Positions 1 through 12,800 of a stretch of 64,000 nt of DNA are shown here, piece by piece. The notes below the pieces were generated by a model. It was not told where the DNA came from. It did not search any database and worked only from the letters and a program-made list of their open reading frames with translations. A program made the translations under genes and the position numbers. The DNA is from Nageia nagi. Taxonomy: Eukaryota; Pinophyta. Position 1 is the first letter of the stretch. Every line of letters begins with the position of its first letter. The stretch lies in assembly GCA_050084985.1 (NCBI GenBank), contig JBITNC010000001.1:169384001-169448000 (forward strand), read 5' to 3'.

Positions 1-5
1 GGAGT

Positions 6-960
6 ATGATCTTGAACAAATCCTTTTTTATCAAAATATATAACAAGAATGAGCCCTCATCATTCAAAAAAGCTTCAAAGCACGAGAGCTGGATAGAAGC
101 CATGAAAGTGGAGTATGAGGTGCTTATGAAAAATAAAACTTGGGACTTAGTTCCTTATCCTAATGAGAAGAATGTAATTAGTAATAAATGGATCTATAAG
201 GTCAAGTTCAATTCAGTTGGGGATATTAAGAAATACAAGGCAAGGTTAGTGGCCAAAGGTTTTGTTAAAAAATATGGTGTTGATTATGAAGAAACCTTTG
301 CTCTTGTGGAAAAGATGCCTACTATCAAAATTATCCTTGCTCTTTCAGCAGCTCAGGGATGGAAAGTTTTTCAACTTAACGTGAAGAGTGCATTTCTTAA
401 TAGTGATTTAAATATGGAAATCTACATGAATCAATCAGAAGAGTTTATTATGGAAGGAAAAAAGTCATGGGTATGCAAGCTAAAGAAGTCATTGTATGGA
501 CTTAAGTAAGCACCTAGAACTTGGTACAAGAAGATTTTAGGATACTTTGTAGATATTAGATTCTCCAAGTGCTTCTCTAACTTTGATCTATATGTGCTCA
601 ATCATAGAAAAATATGGTCTTGATTCTCTTTTATGTGGATGATCTTATGATAACTGAGAATAATGATGAAATCATTCAAAAGTGCATATCCAAATTTAAG
701 GTAATATTTGAAATGATTGATCTTGATCTCTTGCACTACTACCTTGAAATGGAAGTGTACCAATACAAGGATTGCACTTATCATAGTCAATCTAAGTATA
801 TATCAAACATCTTGCAAAAGTTTGGAATAGAGAAGTGTAGACATGTTGTGATCCCATTCTCTCATAGAATCATTATTTCCCTTAGCTCCAACTCTTAGTT
901 GGCTAATGCTACGACTTATAGGTAATTAATTGGTAGTCTTTTTTATTTGACTATTTCTAA
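6..960 (+). pseudogene. Ty1/copia reverse transcriptase fragment
   Basis: Remnant of a copia pol gene. The first 167 codons (6-509) match the copia RT start: the region with ESWIEAM, then WIYKVKFN, KARLVAKGF, the QLNVKSAFLN block (canonically QLDVKSAFLNG) and the SLYGLK block. An in-frame stop follows SLYGLK, and the next part (510-613) is readable only across frames. A second open piece (614-898) starts at the active site with intact FYVDDL, then continues toward the RT connection region (SKYISNILQKFG). Stops and a frameshift make it inactive. It ends abruptly near 960, where a copia gag piece begins on the opposite strand, so this is a rearranged junction of two fragments. Family assignment is secure; LTRs are not visible and the left part lies outside the window. 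Confidence 0.9.
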
Positions 961-964
961 GCTT

Positions 965-1312
965 TCATCTTCCAATCGATGAGATTGAAGTAACTTTTGG
1001 AGAATAGTGAACCTTTTTTGAAAATTTAGATCCAAGGTAAATTTTTTTGAGCTTATCCCAAGCTTTCTTTGCTGAGGTTGATGACAAAATTATAAAGAGC
1101 ACTTCATCTGACACTACACGAAAAATCATGGAGGTTGCCAATTCATTCTTCATGTTGTATACCTCAAATACCTTCTCATCTGTAGGAGCAATGAGATTCT
1201 CATTAACTATTTGCCATAACTTCCTTACTTGCAATTCATCTCTCATTCGAGGTTCCCAAATACCAAAGTTGGAATCGTCAAGAATGTGCATGGGTAAGAA
1301 GGTGTCTCCCAT
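965..1312 (-). pseudogene. Ty1/copia gag N-terminal fragment
   Basis: Minus-strand open frame of 115 codons resembling the N-terminal half of copia gag (the region before the UBN2-type domain). Recognisable parts are a short LDDSNFGIWEPRM block (canonically a SNYxxWxxRM motif), the KLWQIVNEN stretch and SAKKAWDKLKKIY, which corresponds to the usual A(K/R)EAWDxLxxxY block. The C-terminal half of gag and all of pol are missing; the frame dies where the plus-strand copia RT ends (about 960). It may belong to the minus-strand LTR element whose LTR and primer site lie at 3868-4388, but 2.5 kb of unassigned DNA separates them, so that link is only a guess. Confidence 0.75.
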
Positions 1313-3867
1313 TTGCTACACAAGAATGTGAAAGTGTTAACCTTTGTAAGCATATGGTTTAGAACAACATTTTAATCATCCATACATATTTCAAATAAAT
1401 TAATCATACATGTTAAATTTAATAAAAGAACATGCTTAGTTTGTTAAACAAAGTTCACATGTGAAAATGTTTACAATAGAAACTTATAATACATCCCATG
1501 TATCCAACACTTTTTTCATCAAAATAGATGTAAAGGGATAATGTTGAGGCTTATTTTCTTATCTAAAATTAGACCTTCACTTCGATACCCGCAAGGTGGA
1601 GCCCAGGTACTACCAATCCTCAACCAGTTCGCTTTGAGTAATAATATACTTTCACAAGGAGGAGTACCTACAATTTTCTAAGGTTGTGATGTATGTTGGA
1701 TCTATCAAATTATTAATCTTGATTAAGTTTTAAATTGTCCTCCTAAGTTATCAAGATAATCCCTGAATGGATGTATGGACATGTGGTATCACTACATACA
1801 TGCCTGTCCACCTATTGGAGTTATATCGAGACCAACATAGGACTTAAGAAAAATTAAGAAATACGTACTTTTCACCATTTGGATCGTCAGACTCAAGGCT
1901 TCAGTATGCCTTTTTATCACCTTATGGCTCCCTAAACAAGTCATGTTACAAAATGTATGTGCGAATATGTTCATTTTAGGGGGTTGCACATTCAATGTTT
2001 GCGATTTTTGCATAAGTAAATAAAAAAAGATGTAAAATATAAAGTAAAGTGCGTAAATGAAATATCATCCATTCATAACTTGAAACCTTAAAAGTCCATT
2101 AGGTTTACTAACCCTTAAAGGACATCTTTACACAAGTCCATATTTTACATAAGTTCATTTGTAGCTTTGCATAAAAGATAAATACTTAGATAGGCATAAA
2201 CATGTATCATTTCAATAATTTGCATAAGTCCAACTTTGCATAAATTTTTTTATCAAAATAAACATTTAAAATCTAAGTAATGGTCATGCAATATTTGTAT
2301 AAGGATCTAAAACACTTAAGTAAAAAATCATAAAAATTCCCCTTTTTTTTTACTTAAAAAGTAAGACTTTAAGGCAATATGATCCCTGTAGCATGTTAGT
2401 TTACCTTAGAATTTTAACTAAATAATGCCAAATTTTACCATAAAAAAAATGCGTCAGTAAAATTTACTTTTGGTATATGCAATTGTTACTTCTAAGCAAA
2501 ACAACTTTTCATTTAACTTTAGAGAAAATAATAAAAAATTCTCATTTAACTATAGAGAATTAATACCTAAAAATATTGTCTTATGCTAAAAAATATTTCT
2601 TTATTCAAAGAAAAAAGCATTTAAAAAAAAAGGAAGTAAATGATGAGTATTTAATTTGAGCACTTTATAATAAATTTCTCCATTTTAAACAAGTAAAGTA
2701 ATCATCCTTAAACTTGTGAGAAATTAATGAAAAGTACAAAATTTTGAAGGAGGGAGGCGTGTACTAAAAAGAATTGCATTTAATTGATCTTGGCTAATAA
2801 TACAAAGTTTTATCTAAACACTTTAAGTCAGACATTTTACTGTAATGAGGAATCAAAACGTATAAGTAACCACCAACCAAAAAAATTCCTCATTTAAAGA
2901 AATAAAAGATCCACCAAGTAATCATAATGATAAGGGCTTCGTGGACAGGTGAAAACTATCATAAGAGGTGCAAAAACGACAAGCGCAAGTAGTAAAAAAA
3001 ACTTGTAGAGAGGACTAGCAAAGGCATACGAGAGGAGGATTGAAAGGAGAAGATGAGCTGTGAGAGGGTTGAAAAAAGAAGACTAGAGACGAAGTTTGAG
3101 GTCGCAAGGCTGACAAGGTGAGGCTATTGGCTATCCAAGAGAGATCTGCTAGCGCTGGGCCTTCAGAGGTGAGGCTGTGAAAGGGTTTATACATAATTAG
3201 GTCACTCGCATTGTTGGAAGTCAATAAGACTTGGCATAGAACATGAGGAGAACAGGTGGCCACGCGAGTCAATAAGACTCGCTGCGCAGATAGAAAGGGC
3301 CGGAAAGAATACAGAGAAGGTCGCGTTCAAGGTTGACTCGCGATAGTAGGGCTGAAAGGCCTCGCGCCTAATATAGATCCACTTTAACCTGTTGTACATA
3401 TTTTCTCTTTAATCAATATATATATTAAATCTAAAAATGCCTATTTTTAAAGGCATGCCCCCTTTACTAACATTAATTATAAAAAAAAATAGCATCCCCT
3501 TCTTTTGAGTATAAATATATATACTAAAAAAAGCAATCTTTTTATAATAATATTTCTTCATAAAATTGTGTAAAAAATTGCATTTTTTTTAAAGATAACA
3601 TGTTATAGTTATATCACAAACAAATTTTTTTTTTAAATACAACTATAAAAAATAGTCTTTAGGAAGAAAATTCATAGTAATAACATGTAAATATGTTTTT
3701 TTTTAAGATTAAATCATAACAGAAAATGATGTTAGAATTAGAATGTAATAAAAAAATAACCAAGAAGGAAGGAATTTATACCTTCTCTTAGTTTTACCTC
3801 AACAATAAAGTGTAGGAAGAGAAATGAAAATCACCAAGATCACTACGATGCTAAGGAAGAGCTTCCA
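1313..3867. other. Unassigned AT-rich stretch
   Basis: No gene is supported. It is AT-rich with several poly-A/T runs. Small minus-strand frames at 3015-3399 are Ser/Pro-rich or Leu-rich and match nothing I know. It may be internal sequence of the minus-strand LTR element to its right, with later insertions. Confidence 0.4.
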
Positions 3868-3887
3868 CACCAAGCTATGATACTAAG
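3868..3887 (-). other. Retrotransposon primer-binding site
   Basis: Read on the minus strand this is TTAGTATCATAGCTTGG, close to the standard plant copia initiator-methionine primer site TGGTATCAGAGC. It directly follows the CA end of the LTR at 3888-4388, which fixes the LTR as the 5' one of a minus-strand element. Confidence 0.65.
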
Positions 3888-4388
3888 TGAAGGATTTGAA
3901 CCTTAAATAACTCAATCATAGACTACCAAGATCACATGGAAGTTCACTCAAAATCAATACTCTATGCATAAATCAATCTCACAAAGTGATTTAAGATATA
4001 AAGTGGTTCCTCCAACTAGGGGTACATCCACTACCAACATCTTACTTCATTCACAAAGATAACTCTCTTACAATTCTCCTAACTTCATCTCCTAATCACT
4101 ATCTTAGAGCATAACTTTGCTTCACAAATTGGTGAGTGATCACAAAGAGGGGGCTTTCTATTTATATGCCAAAATCTCCCTTTAGATCACCCTTTTAACC
4201 ATTGTACAAAGGTATGACATGCTACTCCCTTTTACCCAAGGGGCATACTCATGAGATGGAGTGTAGGACAAGTTACATTATCATATTCAATTAAATCCTT
4301 AAGGTATATAGTGATACCATTAAGTATTAATGAATTTACAAAGAATAATATTTCAAAACCTTACAATAATGCATTATACATTCCAACA
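3888..4388 (-). repeat. 5' LTR of a minus-strand retrotransposon (501 bp)
   Basis: On the minus strand it starts TGTTGGAATG and ends CCTTCA. A primer-binding site follows at once. A TATA-like TATAAATAG lies in the minus strand near 4160, as expected for an LTR promoter. It is the same family as the 490-bp solo LTR at 21863-22352: both begin TGTTRGAATKTATAATG, share the TACCTTAAGG block followed by TTAATTGAAT, and end CCTTCA. The matching 3' LTR is not found to the left, so the element is incomplete. The flank after the LTR start is ATTGA (4389-4393). Confidence 0.8.
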
Positions 4389-7300
4389 ATTGATAGTAGT
4401 ATTAATCGTGGTTTGAAATAAACAAATCTGAACTACATGTAGGTCTTTTACATTGCTCACTCCATTAATCCTAATAAAGCTAAGAGTAAAGTACACATCG
4501 GAGTTATTCTAGTCTCTTTATGTCAAAGTACCTCGTTACATGCAAGCCACTAAAATAATTTATTATTTGCTAAATGTTCTCTATTTACTTCAAATATTTC
4601 ACATTTTATTTTTGCGATTCACGCGCTTCCTTCTCCAACTCTTTACTCTACAATAGGATATGATTCATAAAAGATGACATCGATAATCAACAACATTGTA
4701 TATTGCTACAAATATTTAAAAATAACACTTTTTTGAAAAATGAAATGATGAAATCAGTTCGTATTAATTTGCATCACTAATAATCCCCATAAGAACATTC
4801 TTTGCATTTGAAATTAAGAAATTGATTTGCATCCCTCGTAGAAATGTTCCTTGAAACAGTCATTGGGATAAACTTGGTGCAAAACTATAGTCATTGCATA
4901 GTAGAAGGTTACTCACAACCTTAGTAACATTTCTAGTGGAATCTTTAATAATCTGAATGCAATTGCTAACTTTTCTAATAATTATTTAACTTCAACTTTC
5001 ATATCATTCAACGCAGGTATTGTATTTGGAAATATAATCCCCTACCTTCATCTTACTCAATTGTTTCTTCAAATCGCCATAGATGTCACGCGTTCAATCT
5101 ATTTCCTATAACAAAAGCATGAATACTTAATCAACTTCAATCTAAATACATCCAAGAGTCTTCTTATTTCCTCTATCTTTCATCAATGTCCTTACTCGAA
5201 ACATCATTCTCGCTGCCCACTTTAGTAGAAATATTTGAAAGGAGAACATATGATATTGTATATTTAGTCTCCAACAAAAATAATTATTGCCACGTAAACC
5301 TTGCTCCTACATTCATAAGTGGTGTACTTGTACCAAGAAGACTTCGTTGCACACCCAATTTGGTGCACCTGCATAGCGAAAGGTGATTAATAATACATGT
5401 ATAATAATCTTCCTAAGAATAATTACAATGAGTCACTATAGCACCCATCTACTAGTCCTGCTTGACTATTTGCGAGTAGAGCACATAAACATGTAATGTT
5501 ATTTGCACGACTATTTGTAACCACTCTTTGAGATATTTCTACACCTTCTTCTAGAATTCCCATCATGGTGCACCCTGGAAGGATATGACAAAGGTGGCAG
5601 GGTTGGGCTTTACTCTTGAAAACTATACCTACCTAAAAGTCTCTCGTGTTATCCATATTTTATGATCGCTATGCATCATGAGGCTATAACTATTACATGC
5701 ATCTCATCAAATGACTCGCATGCATTCTCTATGTTTCACATTTTGTGTACACGTCTACTAGTGTATTCACCATTTCAACATTTAATCTTATTTTAAAAAT
5801 CCTTTAGAGCGGGTGTTGATGGTGCTAGGAAACATGGAAAGGAGATTCTCCAACAACCTGAGCGTAATGCCAATTATCCACATTGTTGGCAGAGTAGCCA
5901 TCCTTAGCTAGCACTTAAAGCTAATAGACAAATGGTGTAATAAATCGATGCTCCAAAGTATTTGCATCCTCAAACATGGTGCAAAAATGGTTGACAATCA
6001 TTGATCCAACATTATGCATTTCCCTCTCAAAAGAAAATGCCTACGATGTAAATATAACTCTTCCAAGTGAGTAACCAACTTTGAATATCAAATACAACTG
6101 ATTTGTATTCCAAAAGAATGCTTACACATATACAAAAGAAACTTAAACATATACCTTGTGTATAGAAAATCAAACATTAATACCCTAAAATTAATTTAAC
6201 AACTTATGCGCATACAAAAAATGTGAACAAGTTAAAAATAAAAAATAAGAGACAACATAATACAAAATTATATTGAAGAAATCTTACGTAAAATTTTTAT
6301 TGAATACAAAACATGGAAAATATAATCCAATGCATGCAAGTGCTTTTGAAGTAAGCACTTGCATACTTTCATTTTGTGTGATAAAAGAACAACCATTTCT
6401 TTTTAGCACAAAATTATTGTGTCTACAACTCAAAAGAAACTTGTGGGCAAGTAACTAGTAGTGAGTTAAAGGAAAATATGAATACATCATGGCAAGAAGA
6501 GCAAGAGGAGAGACAATGGTATCGAGATTTAAGAAGGTTGATGAGGACATATGAAATAAGTACAAACTAATATTTTCCCTTACCTCTCTCATTATTTGAA
6601 AATTTGAGGTTGGTATTCATAGTGTTGGTAGGTTCTCTGCTCCTACTTTGATACAGCTAGTGGTTCCATCACATTTTAGTTAGGGAGTTACATCTATAGA
6701 ATGTTGGTCATTATATTTTAGGAAGAACAACTCTATAAGGTAGAGAAAAGGGGGTTGAATATATATGGCCACACTAAAGTAGCTACTTGTATCAAAGCTG
6801 GAATGTAAGATTAATCACTTAAGAATATACATCATCTGCTTACCAAGAAGAATACAATTTGTATTCAATACCTGAAATCATTCCATTCCCAAACATGACA
6901 TTGAAGTCCTACTATGTGGTCCTCAAATAAATGATATTGATGGGTTACAACAATATTTTTAATAAATAAGAAGCAAATAGAAGACTCACAATGTTGGTGA
7001 TTTAGTACTTGGGCTTGGTGGAGGCTAGGCAGATGTGAGCCCCCTCTTCCACAAATTATGACATGCACTCTCCGCATTGGGAGATGCTATGAAGAGCCCC
7101 CTCCCAAGTGTAATGTAAGTGCCCTCTCTAGGCCATTGGCCTTGCTAATCACCCATTGACCCCGTCCAGGTATGTATACTTTCATGCTTCTCCTCCCCTC
7201 CCATTTATCCTCTTTCCTCTTTCCCTCTCCTTTGACACTTCTGAATGTGGGATCATCATGCAACCTTATGTTCAATGTAAGCATGCACAAATAATTCGTA

Positions 7301-7920
7301 GCTACTCGATGGATTCTTCAATGGTTCACCCCATTTAAGCTCATATTGAGTTTATACATTTTTCTTTCCCATATCAATTATACTTGAAGAAATGTGACAT
7401 TAAATTCTTGCACAATCCTCAAAATTTTGCAACTCATAATGATTGAGGGAGCAATCCATCATATTTTAGAGGCATACAAAGATGATGCAACATATTTATG
7501 ATTTTTAATACATTTCAATAGTTATAATATAATTTATATCCACTATGATGTTATGTGGATTGTCCTTATGCATTATTAGTATGATATATCATATGTGGAT
7601 ACTTTATTTTATTATTATATTTTCTACTAATTTGATTACAAATTACTAAAGTAAAATACCATGCAAATACCATATTATCAAAGTGAATATGTGAAAATTT
7701 CATATTCTAATGTAATAGTTAAAATTCATAATATTATAGTAAACTTTCATTTCATAAATATTTAACTATGCATTCGTTTACTATAAATTTTATGTATGAT
7801 TTAAAAAATAAATACTTATACTTGCAAACTTTAAAAACTAATGAATATAAATTATTTATCAATATTCAAGATCCTATAAATTCTTTTTATGTATAATCTT
7901 AACAATTTACATGATAATAA
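4389..7920. other. Intergenic DNA with no supported gene
   Basis: I see no coding gene, RNA gene or bounded transposon. The short frames here (for example 5186-5386 and 6273-6458) have no recognisable motif. One perfect-armed 31-base hairpin lies at 6334-6364 (arms ATGCAAGTGCTT and AAGCACTTGCAT). Confidence 0.45.
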
Positions 7921-7924
7921 AATA

Positions 7925-7925
<1 letters not shown>

Positions 7926-7966
<41 letters not shown>
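7926..7966. repeat. (AAT)n microsatellite
   Basis: About 13 uninterrupted AAT units inside an AT-rich block that runs from about 7.4 to 9.2 kb. Confidence 0.95.
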
Positions 7967-7967
<1 letters not shown>

Positions 7968-9312
7968 TAAGCATAATAATCAAAAACTAATTGAAAAAAA
8001 TTATCTTGATTTGTAGACATTTTGAAAATAAAATAAAAAAGTATATCGTTATGCACATATCAATAATTTTTTACTTTCAAAAGTATTAAAGAATAACGAT
8101 TGTTGTTAAGTTATAAGTTAGTAGTTATAATTGTAAAATATAAGTATGTAGTATTATTAAAAATATTTTATCAGACATAATAATTCTAAATTGACCGAAA
8201 TGATTGTGAAAATAAATATTTATTGTAAATATAATCTTCTTGTAATCATAAAACATTAATTATGTGTTTAAACCTATTGGAATTATAATCTAATGAAATA
8301 CTTTTTTATATTCTTCACAAAAAAAATATTGCATTCAATCAAATAAAAGTTAAAGTAAATAATAAGATAAATGCTTAACTACACTTTTTTAGATATATCA
8401 TTAGAAAACAAAATAACATTCACATAAAAAAGATTAAAATTCAAATGGAAAATGTTATATTCAATCAAATAAAAATTATTATATACAAAATTACAAATGA
8501 AATTAAATAATAATATACTTACTAAAAGTATTCAATAAAAATTAGTTCATATCTATTTCAAAGTATGATATTGAACTATCATTTTTTAAAAGATCGTATT
8601 TATAATTAATAACACATGTTATTAAGGTAAATTTATTTTTAATATTATTTAATTCATTAAACATTTGTTATAATTTTTTTATATTAGATAAGAGGTCTTA
8701 TTTATCAATTAAATGATTAGTTAAAAGATATGGTATGATAATATGCAACATTAGTATAATGACAACACACATGACCATGTTAAAAAAAAAAAATTAAATC
8801 CAAAGGTTAAAAATTATTTCATAGTCGACCTACTCTCTAGCAAATTCTCAATCGTCAAATTGAAAATGAGCTTCCAAAGCTCAAAGGAGAATGCCTACAA
8901 TGTAATTAACAAATATCATCATATTGTGTTTGATTTGATTTTAGATTTTTATTTTAATGAATTATTTTCATTGGATACATGTGAATGATTATAATCAATT
9001 ATGATTAAAAGTATTCTTATTTTTTTAGAATATCTATCCATTATTCAATATTTTTCTTTATACAAAAAACAATTATTCAAATACTTAATTGCTATATATT
9101 TATTTCTAGATAAACTTTAATAAATTCATCAAACCAATGAATTTAAAAAATATTTAAAAACCATCATATACTTCTAATACACATTTAAGTATTTCAAAAC
9201 AGCTTGATTTTAATTCAAACTTGTATAAAGTTTTTTCAGTCCATCAACGTACCTCTTCCGTATTCTGGAAGTATACATGATCTTAATTTCTAAGAGTCCA
9301 TCAAAATCATCG
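7967..9312. other. AT-rich upstream region of LIG4
   Basis: Very AT-rich DNA with no ORF above background and no bounded repeat that I can see. It is the distal 5' flank of LIG4. Confidence 0.5.
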
Positions 9313-9320
9313 TATAAATA
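9313..9320 (+). promoter_or_regulatory. LIG4: Likely LIG4 TATA box
   Basis: TATAAATA sits 168 bp upstream of the LIG4 ATG, which would place transcription start near 9345 and give a 5' leader of about 140 bases. It is the only good TATA match in the 200 bp before the start codon, although the general AT-richness lowers its weight. Confidence 0.5.
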
Positions 9321-9433
9321 CAATTAATCAACAAAAAATGAATCAGACACCTGTTCGAATTCAAGAGCCAACAAATTGCAGATGATCCCAGCCCTCTGCA
9401 ACTCCACCCTTTTTTAGCAAAAGCCTTCGAATC

Positions 9434-9448
9434 AAACCCTAAAACCCT
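9434..9448 (+). promoter_or_regulatory. LIG4: Telo-box-like motif in LIG4 leader
   Basis: AAACCCTAAAACCCT contains the plant telo-box core AAACCCTA, an element known near the starts of genes expressed in dividing cells. A second CAAACCCTG follows at about 9463. That it regulates LIG4 is inference. Confidence 0.5.
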
Positions 9449-9487
9449 CTCAAAAAACATACTCAAACCCTGATAAACAGCTTAAAA

Positions 9488-9844
9488 ATGTCAGATTCCA
9501 CGGTGAATTTCAGTGTGCTCTGTGAAATGTTCGAGGCCATATCTCGAAGCAAGAAGCCGGCAATGAAGCGTAAACATGTCAGAACATTTCTTGAGCATGT
9601 TTACAGAAGACGGCAAGGCAGAGGAAAAGAAAGTGAGTATTTTAGCGCAATCAGGCTGATGTTGCCGCAGCTGGACAGAGAAAGGGGAACGTATAAGCTA
9701 AAGGAGGCTCACCTCGCCAAATGTTTGACGGAAGCCTTGGGGCTCTCCAAAGACTCCAAGGACGCGCACAAGCTCTTGAATTGGCGCAAAGGCGGCGTTA
9801 AAGTCGGTGCCAATGCAGGGGATTTCCCCATGGTTGCAACGGAG
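9488..9844 (+). CDS. LIG4: LIG4 exon 1 (codons 1-119)
   Basis: Starts at the ATG of MSDSTVNFSVLCEMF and encodes the first half of the ligase N-terminal domain. Landmarks shared with plant LIG4 are FSVL near the start, YFSAIRLMLPQLDRERG at about residues 55-72, LKEAHLA, and LLNWRKGG followed by GANAGDF at about 97-113. The exon ends after ACG GAG at a GTATGG donor (phase 0). A genomic reading past the donor hits a stop within four codons, which confirms the splice. Its GC content is visibly higher than that of the flanks. Confidence 0.96.
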
Positions 9845-12800
9845 GTATGGAATTGAGACTTTGTGATTTTCAGGAAAGGTATTGTGAATTCTCAGCTGGG
9901 TTTGTCCGTTAGCAAATTTTTTAAATGTCTGAGAAAATTATTGAACTGGTCAGAAAGTAGCAGTTTCGTTGCTTTGGGCTATCTTTTGTCAAAAGTCAAG
10001 TTTCCTTTGCTTTTGAAATTCTTCCTGAACAAAATTTAGGGGAATATTCATCCAATTTGACTTTATTGGAGTCCCCAAAAGTCAAAAGTATCAATGGATT
10101 AAATTTAAGGGATTTGTCTGTTGACACTAAAAAGTTTTTAGATTAATTTTTTTTATGTTATACTAGGGCATCCTGTAATTAGTTACATTATTCTTCGTCA
10201 TGAAATCCTGCTCTGCTGCCATTATAAACTATAACCTTGAGGTTGTATTGAAGTAAACTTTTTTTCACTAAATTTTGAAATCAGCGAAGTTTTTAGAATA
10301 AATATTAGTCTATATGGGAAGACACTTTTGTACATATGCCTGTGTCGAATTTATACCATCGTAATTGGCTAGGTTTTCACATTTACAAAAATTAAATAGG
10401 GAAACAACAAAGTTTTAAAAATAAATATCAGCCTATATGCGGAGATACTTCTCTAAAATTATGTACATATACATTTATTGAAATCATATTTTGTGATCCA
10501 TCATCTGAATTGTAAAAATGTAAACAAATGGTAATTAAGAATACTAGAACGGCAAATAATTCTACCTGCACATTGAAACTCTCTCCCTTACTCTTTATCC
10601 TACTCACTCACATGTAACGATGGAGGAAGGCTATATATGTGTTCGGAAAACCAAACTCCATAAACTGGTACGATAGAGATATATATGTCTTTATTTATAA
10701 CCTAAAGGACTCATCCAAAGGGATCACCAACATCCGCTTTACACATCTAACCACTGCCATAAATCAAACATGAATATCAAAGGAATTACAAGTAACAATA
10801 GAAACTCCTATATTAGAGATATGGAAACCCTATAGGAATTATTGATAACATAGCAAGCAGATACAATGAGATGTCATACAATTGATTCTCCTAAAGTGAG
10901 TGTTCTATTTAATAGTTAGCCATATACCCAAATTCATTTAGAAGGTCAGTTTAATAGTATAGGACTGTCATTTAAGTCCATACCCTCACAATAATACAAT
11001 GTCAACCTTTTGCAAATATACAGCCCACTTATCAAAATACTACATGCCAATACTCCTTGCCCACATAAGATTGGCTTTGAGTCTATTGATATTATCTTAA
11101 GGCAGGCTGGCATTAGACCCTTCAATGACATCTTTCAAAGGTGGCATATATGGTCCATTATAGGAGGAATGACACTCATGTTTGGTTCAAAAGCATAGAT
11201 TTTACGGCCTTGAATATTTTCACAAAATCTGTTATGACCCTTGCGTAAGTGTATAATTAGCCTTATTATCATTGTGAGTTGGCTATAGGTCATATAGATT
11301 ATTGTAGTAATCGTATTTATATACAAATAAAAGCATGGGTTAGATTCATAATCATCATATCATCATTTATCTAATGTTGTATCTTTGCATACTTGGGAAT
11401 GGGAGGTCACCCACTCAAAGTGGCAACATCTTTTTGGATCTCTTATTGATTATTTTATTGTGAACTTATATTACTCATTGTTTTTGATTTCGTAATTGCA
11501 TATAGTGTTCTATTGTTAATTGATTTTGTATATTGTTGTCTATTGTGATTGGTTTATTTGGTTATTGGAATTGTGGAATTCACATGTTATTTCTACAAAT
11601 TGTACTTGTTGAATTGTAATAAGTGCTATGAGAGCTTCAATCTTGGTTACTTTTTGGAGTAAAGAAGAGCAAATCTGGAGGGACTACTACGCTACAAACA
11701 TGTTGGACTACAGATCTAATTGGGTACAATTTTTTTGTAATTCTTTACGCTATTAAGTGAATCTTATTCAGGTGATCACGGTAGTGTGTATCTCTGGTAA
11801 CACCTTTGATAGAGTCAATACTAGGAGTTTGCCATTCAAAGATCTACACCAGTAGATTTGTCTCACCAAGATGATCATAATAGTGTGTATTTTTAATAAC
11901 ACCCTTGTCAAATTTGATTTTTGTTAATCCCAAATCAGGTTTCGTAGTGAATCTCCATAGAAAATCATTTTAGATGAGGTCACCATGCCCCACATATTGG
12001 TTTCGAAAGAAGAAGTGATAATGAGAAGAGATAAAACATTGTAGCATACAAAAATCTCACTAGTAGATCAACCTAGAAAACTTTGATGAACCTAAACCAA
12101 CAAGTAACAATGAAACTTGTTCTTGATAGTTGGTGGATGCAAGGAGCATTGAAGAAGCATATGAAGAAAGATATAAGAAAATAACTAAAGAAGGTCACTA
12201 TGCCCCACATATTGGTTTCAAAAGAAGAAGTGATAATGAGAAGAGATAAAACATTGCAGCATACAAAAATCTCACTAGTAGATCAACCCAAAAAACTTTG
12301 ATGAACCTTAACCAACAAGCAACAATGAAACTTGTTCTTGATAGTTGGTGGATGGAAGGAGCACCAAAGAAGCATATGAAGAAAGATATAAGAAAAGAAC
12401 TAAAGAAGAAGACATTGAGTGTACAACACAAAAGCTATAAGCAATGATGGCACATACATTTCATCAAAAATTGTTATAGCAATGAGCCAAATTGCCAATA
12501 TTTTTTTCGAAGGGAAGATCATTAATAGAAAAGAGCATGATCACCTAGAAAAGGAGGAACAACATTCGAAGAAACCTAGTGCCATTGAAAAGAACAGATC
12601 TTTAACACATCAATATCCAAAAAGCACAACTTTTTTGATGATGAATATGACTATGATAATAACAAAGAATTTTGTCTACCATGGTCATATAGTTGTAAAC
12701 CTCCTAAGTTGAATATAGGAAACATTGATAGGATGGATCTAGAAGAATAGTTAGATTTAATGGAGCAAAGCTTTACATTCTTTGGTGTTCAAGTTCCAAG

